A DNA stretch of 5,372 bases from JADJNW01 sp964596135 (lineage in GTDB: Bacteria; Bacteroidota; Bacteroidia; Chitinophagales; Saprospiraceae), in the NCBI GenBank assembly GCA_964596135.1, contig CAZQTF010000241.1, positions 1 to 5,372 of the forward strand, given 5' to 3'. A program made the translations under genes and the position numbers. Position 1 is the first letter of the stretch. Every line of letters begins with the position of its first letter. Below, piece by piece: positions 1 to 5,372 of this stretch. The notes below the pieces were generated by a model. It ran no database searches and was not told where the DNA came from. It worked only from the letters and a program-made list of their open reading frames with translations.

Positions 1-246
1 TAGTAAATAAACTTCATAGATAAGAATGAAAGAAAAAGGCGTATAAATAGCGGCAACGGGGTTGGCGAAAAGAGGCTTCAGGGATTCTTTTAATTCGATG
101 ATACCTGCATCAAATAAAAAAATAATCAGCAAATGGATGGAAAAACCAATAATTCCCAGAATAATTATGACCTGCTCAAAGTAATGTTTTACCCGTTCAT
201 TGAACAAGGTATTATAAATAGCTTTGATACGGACACTGCTGAGCAT
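1..246 (-). CDS. Membrane protein of unknown function, N-terminal 82 residues (runs off left edge)
   Basis: An open frame begins at the ATG at 246-244 and continues without a stop to base 1, giving 82 residues that start MLSSVRIKAIYNTLFNERVK. An in-frame TAA lies 12 nt upstream (256-258), so this is the only possible ATG start. After a basic, probably cytoplasmic N-terminus there is a strongly hydrophobic stretch at residues 26-45 (VIIILGIIGFSIHLLIIFLF). A short polar loop follows, then a second hydrophobic stretch from about residue 63 (PVAAIYTPFSFILIYEVYLL) that is cut by the window edge. It is therefore an integral inner-membrane protein with at least two segments. The composition and the continuity of the frame make it a real gene. 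I cannot assign a family or function from this fragment. It lies 125 bp downstream of the SGNH hydrolase gene, on the same strand. Confidence 0.75.
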   Translation of the reverse strand, partial: MLSSVRIKAIYNTLFNERVKHYFEQVIIILGIIGFSIHLLIIFLFDAGIIELKESLKPLFANPVAAIYTPFSFILIYEVYLL

Positions 247-371
247 AGAAAAAATTTATAGCATATAAAATTACACAACCCATTCTATCATTTTGACACT
301 AATTTAGAGGATTTTTAGCATATTTTATATGAACATGGTCACAAAGGCTCTATTTTTTGATGTTTTAGTTG

Positions 372-1046
372 TCAAAATATTAATTTGTACAAAACCTCCG
401 CAACCAATTGATTACCAGCATCATTCAGATGCACTCGGTCGTAGGTGAGTACGCCGGATTCTTTATTTTGCAGGTTGTTCGAAAGGTTGTACTGCAAAAA
501 TTCTTTTCGGAAATCAGCCACCGGGCAATCGTATTGCGCAGCGATATTGCGAATGATCTGGCTATAACGGTTCAAATCTCCATCGAGTTCGTTGGTGAAA
601 TCTGTGCGTTCGCCAATGACAGCAGGCGTTGCCATCACGATGCGCGCACCCGCCGCTTGTATTTTTTTGACCAGTGCCGTGTAAAATCGCTCGAATTTGT
701 CCGCATCGGTGCCGGTACCCAGCAAGCGTTTGTGCCAGACGTCATTTACGCCAACCCAGATCACCACCACGTCCGGCTGCTGACTCAGTACATCTTCTTC
801 CAGTCGGAGGTAGAGATCATACACTTTATTGCCGCCAATGCCTGCGCCCATGAGTTGATACTGGTCTTTGAGACCAGCCTCATCGAGCATATTTTTCAGG
901 CGATCAATGTAGCCGCCAGGCTTCACGCCCAATTCGGTAATGGAATCGCCAAAGAAAACGATTTTGGTTACTTTGTCGGTGGTTCCCATTGTCGCTGCCA
1001 ATAATAAAAGTGTGATAAAAATGGATACAATGCGTCGAAACATCAT
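372..1046 (-). CDS. Secreted SGNH/GDSL-family hydrolase (lipase/esterase type)
   Basis: This 224-residue protein has the complete SGNH hydrolase signature. Block I is G33-D34-S35-I-T, with S35 the expected nucleophile. Block II is the glycine-rich GAGIGGN at 67-73. Block III is G99-V-N101-D102, supplying oxyanion-hole residues. Block V is D203-R-V-H206, the catalytic Asp and His. Family members hydrolyse ester bonds in acyl glycerols, acetylated sugars or thioesters; the substrate here cannot be read from the sequence. Residues 1 to about 22 (MMFRRIVSIFITLLLLAATMG) look like a Sec signal peptide: two Arg, then a hydrophobic core. There is no lipobox Cys, so the mature enzyme is probably periplasmic or secreted and soluble. 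Length is normal for a single-domain SGNH enzyme. Two ATG codons are adjacent at the start (1046-1041), and either could initiate. It lies 118 bp after the YdeI/OmdA-like gene on the same strand with no obvious intervening terminator, so read-through from that cluster is possible. Confidence 0.92.
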   Translation of the reverse strand: MMFRRIVSIFITLLLLAATMGTTDKVTKIVFFGDSITELGVKPGGYIDRLKNMLDEAGLKDQYQLMGAGIGGNKVYDLYLRLEEDVLSQQPDVVVIWVGVNDVWHKRLLGTGTDADKFERFYTALVKKIQAAGARIVMATPAVIGERTDFTNELDGDLNRYSQIIRNIAAQYDCPVADFRKEFLQYNLSNNLQNKESGVLTYDRVHLNDAGNQLVAEVLYKLIF

Positions 1047-1164
1047 GATTTAATGATTATAGTGCTTTATTTAAAAAAGTGCGGTTTAAAACAGCCATCA
1101 AAATTTCCATAACCATCTAGCCCAGATTTTTTTTCTTCGTGCTCTGTTCATTACACCAATATGG

Positions 1165-1752
1165 CTATTGTCGGTACTGATTCGCCCGGATATTTTGCAT
1201 TGCCAGCGTCACGGTCTCCTCGATGCGCTTTTGGCGGGTTTCCGGGCGTTTGGCGTTTTGTATCCATTCCAGAATGCCGCGTTTGACCGAACGGGGAAAT
1301 GCTTCAAAATAAACCTTCGCCGTTGGATTAGCATTCAGTGCCATTTGTAAATCCTCCGGGATCACGCCGTTTTCAAGTTCGTCGAGCGCGGTCCAGGCAC
1401 CAGTTTGTTTAGCTATTTCGATCATCCCGAAACCAGCTTCCGTCATTTTGCCTTCGGCGATGAGGCGCTCCACTTTTTCCTTATTGACTTTGCTCCAGTT
1501 GCTTTTGGGATTGCGTTTTGCAAAAAACTGATAAAAACTCTCGTCGTCGCGCTTATTGGGCTTGCTGTCAATCCAGCCGAAACACAGGGCTTCGTCCACT
1601 GCCTCGTCGTAGTAAACGCTGGGTATCTGGCTCTGCTTGCGGTAAATGATCAGCCAGACGCTTTTTTCCTTATCATGATTGGCGGTAAGCCAGGTACGCC
1701 AGGCAGCCCGATCCTCAGCATAAAAAGTATTGACCCCATCTTTTTGCATCAT
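1165..1752 (-). CDS. YdeI/OmdA-like protein (bacteriocin-protection / OmpD-associated family)
   Basis: This 195-residue soluble protein is recognised by the family's characteristic segments. Near the N-terminus is W18-R-T-W21-L followed by KSVWLIIYRK (30-39). Then comes the hallmark YDEAVDEALCFGWIDS at 48-63, the basic RNPKSNWSKVN at 80-90, and an alpha-helical region around EKVERLIAEGKMTEAG. The C-terminal part has F149-x-x-F-P153, an S-x-KRGILEWI stretch, AKRPETRQKRIEETV and a closing helix. Proteins of this family were named for a link to bacteriocin/antimicrobial-peptide tolerance and to OmpD in enterobacteria. The biochemical activity is not established, so the family name should not be taken as a function here. 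No signal peptide or membrane segment is visible. Two tandem ATG codons (1752-1747) open the frame. The gene sits 45 bp after the DUF1415 gene, compatible with a shared transcript. Confidence 0.88.
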   Translation of the reverse strand: MMQKDGVNTFYAEDRAAWRTWLTANHDKEKSVWLIIYRKQSQIPSVYYDEAVDEALCFGWIDSKPNKRDDESFYQFFAKRNPKSNWSKVNKEKVERLIAEGKMTEAGFGMIEIAKQTGAWTALDELENGVIPEDLQMALNANPTAKVYFEAFPRSVKRGILEWIQNAKRPETRQKRIEETVTLAMQNIRANQYRQ

Positions 1753-1797
1753 ATTACATCTGCTATTTAGTTTTTATCATTTACTGACATCTTGTTT

Positions 1798-2352
1798 TTA
1801 TGAACCTGTTGACAGACAAGCTTCCCGAAGCAATTGCATGTATGCCAGTCCGCGCTGGCGGGCATAATCAATGTTGCGCCGGGGAATACCCTCCGGATCA
1901 GGATGCATTTCCAGGGCGCGCTCAACACTGGCTTCGCGCAGCAAATGCAGCATCGGATACAGCGAACGGTTGGTGTAATTTGCCGGATCGTCGGCAGGCG
2001 CATCGGCGAAGCGATAATCCGGATGGAAGCTGGCAATTTGATAAATGCCCTCGTAACCTTGCTCCATAAGAAGCGCTTCTGCTATATCGAGCAGGTCGAG
2101 ATAGTCCACAAAGTCATTAAATCCTTCGGGTAGAATGAGTAATGTTGTCTCAATATCAGAATGAGCATCCAGGCGCATGCATTCCTGAATCAAGGCTTCG
2201 AGGCAAGCTTCAGGCTGCGTTGAACGCACCACTTCATAATGAATGCTGCCGCGATGATAGGGCTGCCCGGCAAAAGGGCAGAAATTGCAGCCAATCACCA
2301 CTTCGCGTATCCAGGTCTGGGTTTGTAAAATTATGGTTTGGTCGGGTGTCAT
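1798..2352 (-). CDS. DUF1415 family protein
   Basis: This 184-residue protein, predicted cytoplasmic, matches the conserved family DUF1415. It opens with W14-I-R-E-V-V-I-G21-C22-N-F-C25-P-F-A, whose CxxC pair is a plausible metal- or redox-type site (inference). Next are TTLLILPEGFNDFVDYLD (69-86) and GYEGIYQIASFHPDYRFA (99-116). The NYTNRSLYP motif (125-133) runs into MLHLLREASVERAL (134-147), and the protein ends with IPRRNID (156-162) and a helical tail. From memory, the family usually reads NRSPYP, so Leu131 may be a substitution at a conserved Pro; an alignment would settle this. Family function is unknown. Length is typical, and no signal or membrane segment is seen. The gene starts 49 bp after the acetoacetate-decarboxylase-like gene and ends 45 bp before the YdeI/OmdA-like gene. 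No hairpin plus T-run lies in either gap, so the three are probably co-transcribed. A second frame within it on the same strand (1767-2036) is spurious. Confidence 0.9.
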   Translation of the reverse strand: MTPDQTIILQTQTWIREVVIGCNFCPFAGQPYHRGSIHYEVVRSTQPEACLEALIQECMRLDAHSDIETTLLILPEGFNDFVDYLDLLDIAEALLMEQGYEGIYQIASFHPDYRFADAPADDPANYTNRSLYPMLHLLREASVERALEMHPDPEGIPRRNIDYARQRGLAYMQLLREACLSTGS

Positions 2353-2401
2353 ATCATTTTTTTATTTACCGTTTATCATGAATTATTTGCATCATTCATT
2401 T

Positions 2402-3043
2402 TTAGAACTTGATCGCAGGTAGAAACTCAATGGCAAAATCCTTTATTTCCAATGTGACCAGCGGTTTGATGGCGGCAATATCGGGAAAATAAGCCGCATT
2501 CACCTGTAAATCCAGTACTTTTACAAACCTGCCTTTACCTTTGCCGCGAAAGCTGACGTGAAAGCTCTGCCCGTCCAATTCCTGCACCAACGGTATCTTC
2601 AGCAAATTTGTACTAAATGGAAATTGCAACCCTCTTGATTGCATGGTCGCCCGGAAAAATATTTCCCCGGCTGTTGTTACATGCACCTGGGTGGTATGGG
2701 AATCTTGTTCTACAAAATCGAATGCCGCCATTTCTTTGGGAATGCCCCAGTTGGCACGACCGCTCGCCATGCTCGCTTCATTGGAAACGTAAATTTTGGT
2801 AATCGAATAGCGCGTACCTCTGCGATGATCAAATTTGCCGGGAATAAAGAGCAATTCACCGTAAGGACCAACGTTCGACGATTCATAATTGACCAGCATT
2901 ACGAAACCGAAGGAAGGGCGCCATTTGCCTTGCAAATTGGCAGAAATAACCGCTTGGTCAGTAATAAAAGCTGCCGGAAAGCGGTACACAAAAATGTACC
3001 CCTGACCACGCAAATGCCAGGGAGCCGGCGTAATGTTTTTCAT
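2402..3043 (-). CDS. Acetoacetate decarboxylase-like superfamily protein
   Basis: This 213-residue protein has the landmarks of the acetoacetate decarboxylase (ADC) fold. The first is a PWHLRGQGYIFVYRF opening (8-22). The second is NVGPYGELLFIPG (57-69), whose E63 corresponds to the acidic residue following the conserved G-P-Y. The third is RANWGIPKEMAAFDF (96-110), where K103 is at the position of the Schiff-base lysine of ADC (in G-x-P-K). True ADC decarboxylates acetoacetate to acetone. ADC-like relatives with the same lysine act as aldolase/dehydratases or have no known substrate, so the reaction here is not assignable. The protein is somewhat shorter than clostridial ADC. No signal peptide or membrane segment is seen. 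It is the first gene of a three-gene run (49 bp to the DUF1415 gene). The ATG at 3043-3041 gives a sensible N-terminus, and no good Shine-Dalgarno precedes it. Upstream, TACTTTTA (3077-3070) is a one-mismatch version of the Bacteroidota -7 element but lacks a matching TTG box, so its promoter is not identified. Confidence 0.85.
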   Translation of the reverse strand: MKNITPAPWHLRGQGYIFVYRFPAAFITDQAVISANLQGKWRPSFGFVMLVNYESSNVGPYGELLFIPGKFDHRRGTRYSITKIYVSNEASMASGRANWGIPKEMAAFDFVEQDSHTTQVHVTTAGEIFFRATMQSRGLQFPFSTNLLKIPLVQELDGQSFHVSFRGKGKGRFVKVLDLQVNAAYFPDIAAIKPLVTLEIKDFAIEFLPAIKF

Positions 3044-3677
3044 AAATCAGTGCTACTTTTGCTTGTGACTAAAAGTACGAATAATTTCGGTGTTTTTTGA
3101 CTAATCCCTTCCAATTTCCTGTTTTGTATCAATATGCAACGGCTTTTCCAGCAAGTCCGCTGCGTTTGAATCCAGGAACGGAATGCCTCAGCCAGAATTT
3201 GATTTATACGCCCTACCTTTTTTGTTTATTCACAATAGTTGAAGTTTTGATAAATACCATAGCAAATTCGATCTTGACAATTCATTTTTCGTCTTCATTA
3301 AGCGATGTTCTGTTGTATTGCTATAATGATTTGATGTATTCGTTTTAATTTTTAAGAAATGCATTGCATATACTATCCTAAATAAACGCTCTTATATCAA
3401 AAAGAATCATCTTGATAGCAATTCGGCAAGATCAGAAAAGAAAGAATGATATGACGACAAGAAAAAATAAATCATTGATAACAAAACAACAAATTCGAAA
3501 GGCGATATATCACTTAATGATAAAAACAAGCCTGTTGTTAAATGAAATATGGCAATCGAGCAAAATAACAAGACATTTATTTAGGAAGAACTCGGAAAAA
3601 CAAAACGCTTTTGATCTGATATGATCAAAAGCGTTTCTTGTCATCAAAGACAAAAACATTGGGTCAATGCCCTGTGT
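3044..3677. other. 634-bp intergenic region without a convincing gene
   Basis: This gap between the helicase and the acetoacetate-decarboxylase-like gene has two parts besides the helicase terminator (3596-3636). Bases 3121-3220 have about 45% G+C by hand count, close to the coding regions, while 3231-3420 have about 28%. In the higher-GC block all three forward or reverse frames give only short, unrecognised peptides. One forward frame is open from a TTG at 3097 to 3348, and one reverse frame is open for about 60 codons without an ATG, ending within the start of the downstream gene. A lysine-rich 70-codon forward frame at 3412-3624 (or 57 codons from the ATG at 3451) has an AAGAAAG sequence ahead of the inner ATG, but its end lies inside the terminator stem-loop. 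I do not call any of these genes. The promoter of the downstream three-gene cluster must lie in this region, but I could not find a full TTG/TAnnTTTG pair on the minus strand. Confidence 0.6.
3596..3636 (-). terminator. Intrinsic terminator of the DEAD-box helicase gene
   Basis: A perfect 14-bp inverted repeat, AAACGCTTTTGATC (3603-3616) and GATCAAAAGCGTTT (3623-3636), encloses a 6-nt loop. Read on the minus strand, the stem is followed directly by a T-rich tract (TTTTGTTTTT, 3605-3596). It begins 41 nt after the helicase stop codon. On the plus strand the stem is followed by CTTGTCATC with no T-run, so it should act on minus-strand transcription only. Confidence 0.9.
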
Positions 3678-5126
3678 TTAGTTGTATTCCGGCTGAAAGC
3701 CTTTGGCTTTGCGGTTTTTCTTGCCGGCGCGCTTGCCTTTGCCTTTAAAGTCCTGTTCTTTTTTACGAAACTGCGGTTTGTCGCTGCCATTTTTTTCCTT
3801 TGCCGGTTTTGGTATTTTGATTTCCGGCAAGACGAGTTTCAGCAGCGCCACGGCCATGTCGTAGGAAGTGTAGCCATCGGCACAAAAGTCGTTGACAAGG
3901 GCTTCGTAGTTGCGTACTCTGCCTTCGGCGAGGATGTTTTTGAGTTGTCCGAACAATTTCTCTGCGCTGTTTTCCAGCAATTCTTTGGTGCTCGGTACTT
4001 CCGTGCGCTCGACTCTGATTTTGGCATATTTTTCAATATCCTGCAAACGATAGCGGTCACTTTTGCTACAGGTGAAGCTGAATGCCTTGCCCGACTTGCC
4101 CGCCCGCCCGGTGCGCCCGATGCGGTGCACGTAATACTCCGGATCCATCGGCAAATCATAGTTGAACACGCCGTCCACGCCGCTTACATCAATGCCGCGC
4201 GCCGCCACGTCTGTTGCTACCAGAATGTTGGTGCTGCCGTTGCGGAAACTTTCGAGTACGGTATTGCGCTTGCGCTGGTTGAGATCGCCGTGGATGGCAT
4301 CCGCTTTGAAACCTTGACTGCGAAGTGCTTCGGTGATTTCATCTACGCGCGCTTTAGTGTTGCAAAACACAATTGCCATTTTGAGCTGGTGCAACTGCAT
4401 CAGGGCAGCAATGGTGGGCAGTTTCGCATCGCGTTTGATATCGAAATACATCTGTTCGATCGCTGTAGCGGTCAGTTTCTCGGTGGTTACTTTCACAAAC
4501 TCCGGTTCGTACTGGTAGTTGGCGGTGATATCCAAAATCGGTTTTGGCATCGTTGCCGAAAAAAGGATCGTCTGGCGATCTTCGGGCACCGAGGTGAGAA
4601 TCGTTTCGATGTCTTCGCGGAAGCCCATGTTGAGCATTTCATCGGCTTCGTCGAGCACTACCATATCCACTTTGCTCAGCGAAATCGTGCGGCGTTCCAT
4701 GTGGTCCATGAGGCGCCCCGGCGTTGCCACGATGATTTGCGCACCGCGTTTCAACGCGCGGATTTGCGTCTGGATCGGTTCGCCGCCATACACGGCTACG
4801 ATATGAAGATTGCGTTTGTACTTCGCCAGTTTTTTCAGTTCCTGGGCGACCTGTAGCGCCAGTTCTCGCGTGGGGCAGAGCACCAGCGAGGAAACCGACC
4901 TTTCATTGTCATCAATCAATTCGAGCAAGGGAATGCCAAAAGCGGCGGTTTTGCCCGTTCCGGTTTGCGCCTGACCTACTACATCTTTCCCGGCGAGAAT
5001 CAGCGGGATTGTTTCGGCTTGTATCGGAGTAGCTTCGGTGAAGCCCATATCCTGGATGGCGCGTTGCATGTCCTGGCTCAGTACCAGGTTGTCAAAGGTT
5101 ACTTTTTTCATTGAATTGTTCGTCAT
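3678..5126 (-). CDS. DEAD-box ATP-dependent RNA helicase (DeaD/CshA type)
   Basis: This complete 482-residue cytoplasmic helicase unwinds short RNA duplexes with ATP and probably serves in ribosome assembly, RNA decay or cold growth, as relatives do. All core motifs are intact: Q-motif F11 and TPIQ (33-36), motif I AQTGTGKT (53-60), Ia PTRELA (85-90), GG (114-115), Ib TPGR (135-138), II DEAD (159-162), III SAT (190-192), IV IVFCNTK (252-258), V ATDVAARGID (304-313), VI HRIGRTGR (334-341). After the two RecA domains comes a helical region (about 365-440, with AEGRVRNYEALVNDF and SYDMAVALLKLVL) resembling the C-terminal dimerisation region of CshA/DeaD helicases. The last 40 or so residues are a Lys/Arg/Gly-rich tail, probably disordered and RNA-binding. 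The ATG at 5126 lies inside a hairpin; the ATG at 5111-5109 (residue 6, MKKVTFDNL) is an equally good start and lies just beyond it. The gene has its own promoter (5247-5277) and terminator (3596-3636), so it is monocistronic. Confidence 0.97.
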   Translation of the reverse strand: MTNNSMKKVTFDNLVLSQDMQRAIQDMGFTEATPIQAETIPLILAGKDVVGQAQTGTGKTAAFGIPLLELIDDNERSVSSLVLCPTRELALQVAQELKKLAKYKRNLHIVAVYGGEPIQTQIRALKRGAQIIVATPGRLMDHMERRTISLSKVDMVVLDEADEMLNMGFREDIETILTSVPEDRQTILFSATMPKPILDITANYQYEPEFVKVTTEKLTATAIEQMYFDIKRDAKLPTIAALMQLHQLKMAIVFCNTKARVDEITEALRSQGFKADAIHGDLNQRKRNTVLESFRNGSTNILVATDVAARGIDVSGVDGVFNYDLPMDPEYYVHRIGRTGRAGKSGKAFSFTCSKSDRYRLQDIEKYAKIRVERTEVPSTKELLENSAEKLFGQLKNILAEGRVRNYEALVNDFCADGYTSYDMAVALLKLVLPEIKIPKPAKEKNGSDKPQFRKKEQDFKGKGKRAGKKNRKAKGFQPEYN

Positions 5127-5149
5127 CGAAATAACGTTTCATTTCGATG
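5124..5149 (-). promoter_or_regulatory. Hairpin covering the first helicase start codon
   Basis: On the minus strand CATCGAAAT (5149-5141) and ATTTCGATG (5132-5124) form a perfect 9-bp inverted repeat around the 8-nt loop GAAACGTT; G-U and A-U pairs could lengthen it to 11 bp. The last three bases of the 3' arm are the ATG at 5126-5124. If the stem forms in the mRNA it would mask that start and leave the second in-frame ATG (5111-5109) free 12 nt downstream. The repeat is seen directly. A role in translational control, for example temperature-dependent opening, is inference. Confidence 0.5.
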
Positions 5150-5246
5150 CTCATACGAAATTTTGAATTTTAGAAACGTAGAAGGCAAAGCAGTAAACTG
5201 AAGCATTTTGAGGGCAAGACAGCTGACCGGTAGCCAATTCGAGAGG

Positions 5247-5277
5247 CAAAGTTAGATGTATTTTGTGGATATTGCAA
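5247..5277 (-). promoter_or_regulatory. Bacteroidota-type promoter for the helicase gene
   Basis: On the minus strand TTG (5277-5275) is followed after 20 nt by TAACTTTG (5254-5247). This matches the -33 TTG / -7 TAnnTTTG consensus of the Bacteroidota primary sigma factor with normal spacing. Transcription should begin near 5240, leaving a leader of about 114 nt before the first ATG. It is the only full match to this pair I found in the minus-strand intergenic DNA of the window. Confidence 0.8.
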
Positions 5278-5292
5278 GTCTTCTAAAATAAG

Positions 5293-5345
5293 AAATTGTT
5301 AATTACTGATTCTGAGATCATTATATCATCAGCAATTAACAATTT
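5293..5345. terminator. Long inverted repeat, probable terminator of the gene beyond the right edge
   Basis: Arms of 18 bases, AAATTGTTAATTACTGAT (5293-5310) and ATCAGCAATTAACAATTT (5328-5345), surround a 17-nt spacer and differ from perfect complementarity at one position (5305/5333). In minus-strand RNA that position is a G-U pair and the stem is unbroken; in plus-strand RNA it is an A-C mismatch. The minus-strand stem runs into TTTCTTATTTT, and the plus-strand stem is followed after a few bases by TTTTGATTTTT, so either or both directions are possible. The wobble pair favours minus-strand use, ending transcription of an upstream gene before the helicase promoter. One minus-strand frame is open from the right edge to a TAG just after the repeat, so the repeat might lie in a gene end instead; I think that less likely. 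Confidence 0.55.
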
Positions 5346-5372
5346 GCCTGTTTTGATTTTTATTCTTTGTAA

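Noticed and set aside
320..332. CATAT-TTT-ATATG small dyad downstream of the SGNH hydrolase
   Set aside because: A 5-bp all-AT-type stem with no adjacent T-run on the minus strand; expected by chance in such AT-rich sequence.
408..1004. 198-codon open frame on the plus strand opposite the SGNH hydrolase
   Set aside because: It shares codon register with the hydrolase gene, which has all catalytic blocks; the forward translation has no recognisable features.
1077..1085. AAGTGCGGT, identical to the core DNA uptake signal of Haemophilus
   Set aside because: A single 9-mer match in about 10.7 kb of two-strand sequence is not rare (roughly 4% by chance), and the window looks like Bacteroidota, not Pasteurellaceae.
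1767..2036. 89-codon minus-strand frame inside the DUF1415 gene
   Set aside because: Wholly overlaps a well-conserved gene in another frame; Cys/Ile/Arg-rich translation without recognisable motifs.
2378..2399. ATGAAT/ATTCAT inverted repeat in the gap between the ADC-like and DUF1415 genes
   Set aside because: Only 6 bp with a 10-nt loop, AT-rich and not followed by a T-run on the minus strand, so not a terminator.
3054..3061. TACTTTTG on the plus strand, a perfect TAnnTTTG -7 element
   Set aside because: No TTG box lies 19-21 nt upstream and no convincing plus-strand gene follows; it overlaps the leader of the oppositely oriented ADC-like gene.
3404..3426. Short inverted repeat TATCAA/TTGATA in the AT-rich gap
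   Set aside because: Six base pairs with an 11-nt loop in AT-rich DNA; no link to a start, stop or promoter.
3621..4856. 411-codon open frame on the plus strand opposite the helicase
   Set aside because: It is codon-aligned with the helicase on the other strand, so its lack of stops only reflects scarcity of TTA, CTA and TCA codons in the helicase. The translation is Phe/Arg/His-rich and resembles no protein, and its start lies inside the terminator.

Overview
The window looks like ordinary chromosomal DNA from a member of the Bacteroidota. Two things point that way. The leader of the helicase gene carries a textbook Bacteroidota promoter (TTG, 20 nt, TAACTTTG). The proteins (a DEAD-box helicase with a lysine-rich tail, a DUF1415 protein, a YdeI/OmdA-like protein, a secreted SGNH hydrolase) also read like those of that phylum, perhaps of the Saprospiria, although placement below phylum is a guess. 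Start codons lack clear Shine-Dalgarno sequences, as is usual there. Every convincing gene lies on the minus strand, so the natural reading direction is from 5372 down to 1.

Layout in the direction of transcription. 5372-5127: a long near-perfect inverted repeat (5293-5345, probably a terminator of the gene beyond the right edge), then the helicase promoter (5247-5277) and a leader of about 114 nt whose end folds into a hairpin containing the first ATG. 5126-3678: a complete 482-residue DEAD-box RNA helicase, followed 41 nt later by a strong intrinsic terminator (3596-3636). 3677-3044: 634 bp with no convincing gene, mostly AT-rich but with one block of higher GC. 3043-1165: three close-set genes (acetoacetate-decarboxylase-like protein, DUF1415 protein, YdeI/OmdA-like protein) separated by 49 and 45 bp with no terminator between them, probably one transcript. 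1046-372: a secreted SGNH/GDSL hydrolase after a 118-bp gap. 246-1: the N-terminal 82 residues of a membrane protein that runs off the left edge.

No shared pathway is evident. The helicase is a stand-alone housekeeping or cold-adaptation type gene with its own promoter and terminator. The three-gene cluster may be an operon of small enzymes and poorly characterised proteins. I see no mobile element, CRISPR array, tRNA, rRNA or defence system. The most interesting points are the helicase leader (start codon inside a hairpin, plus an overlapping 20-codon upstream reading frame) and the unexplained 3044-3677 gap.
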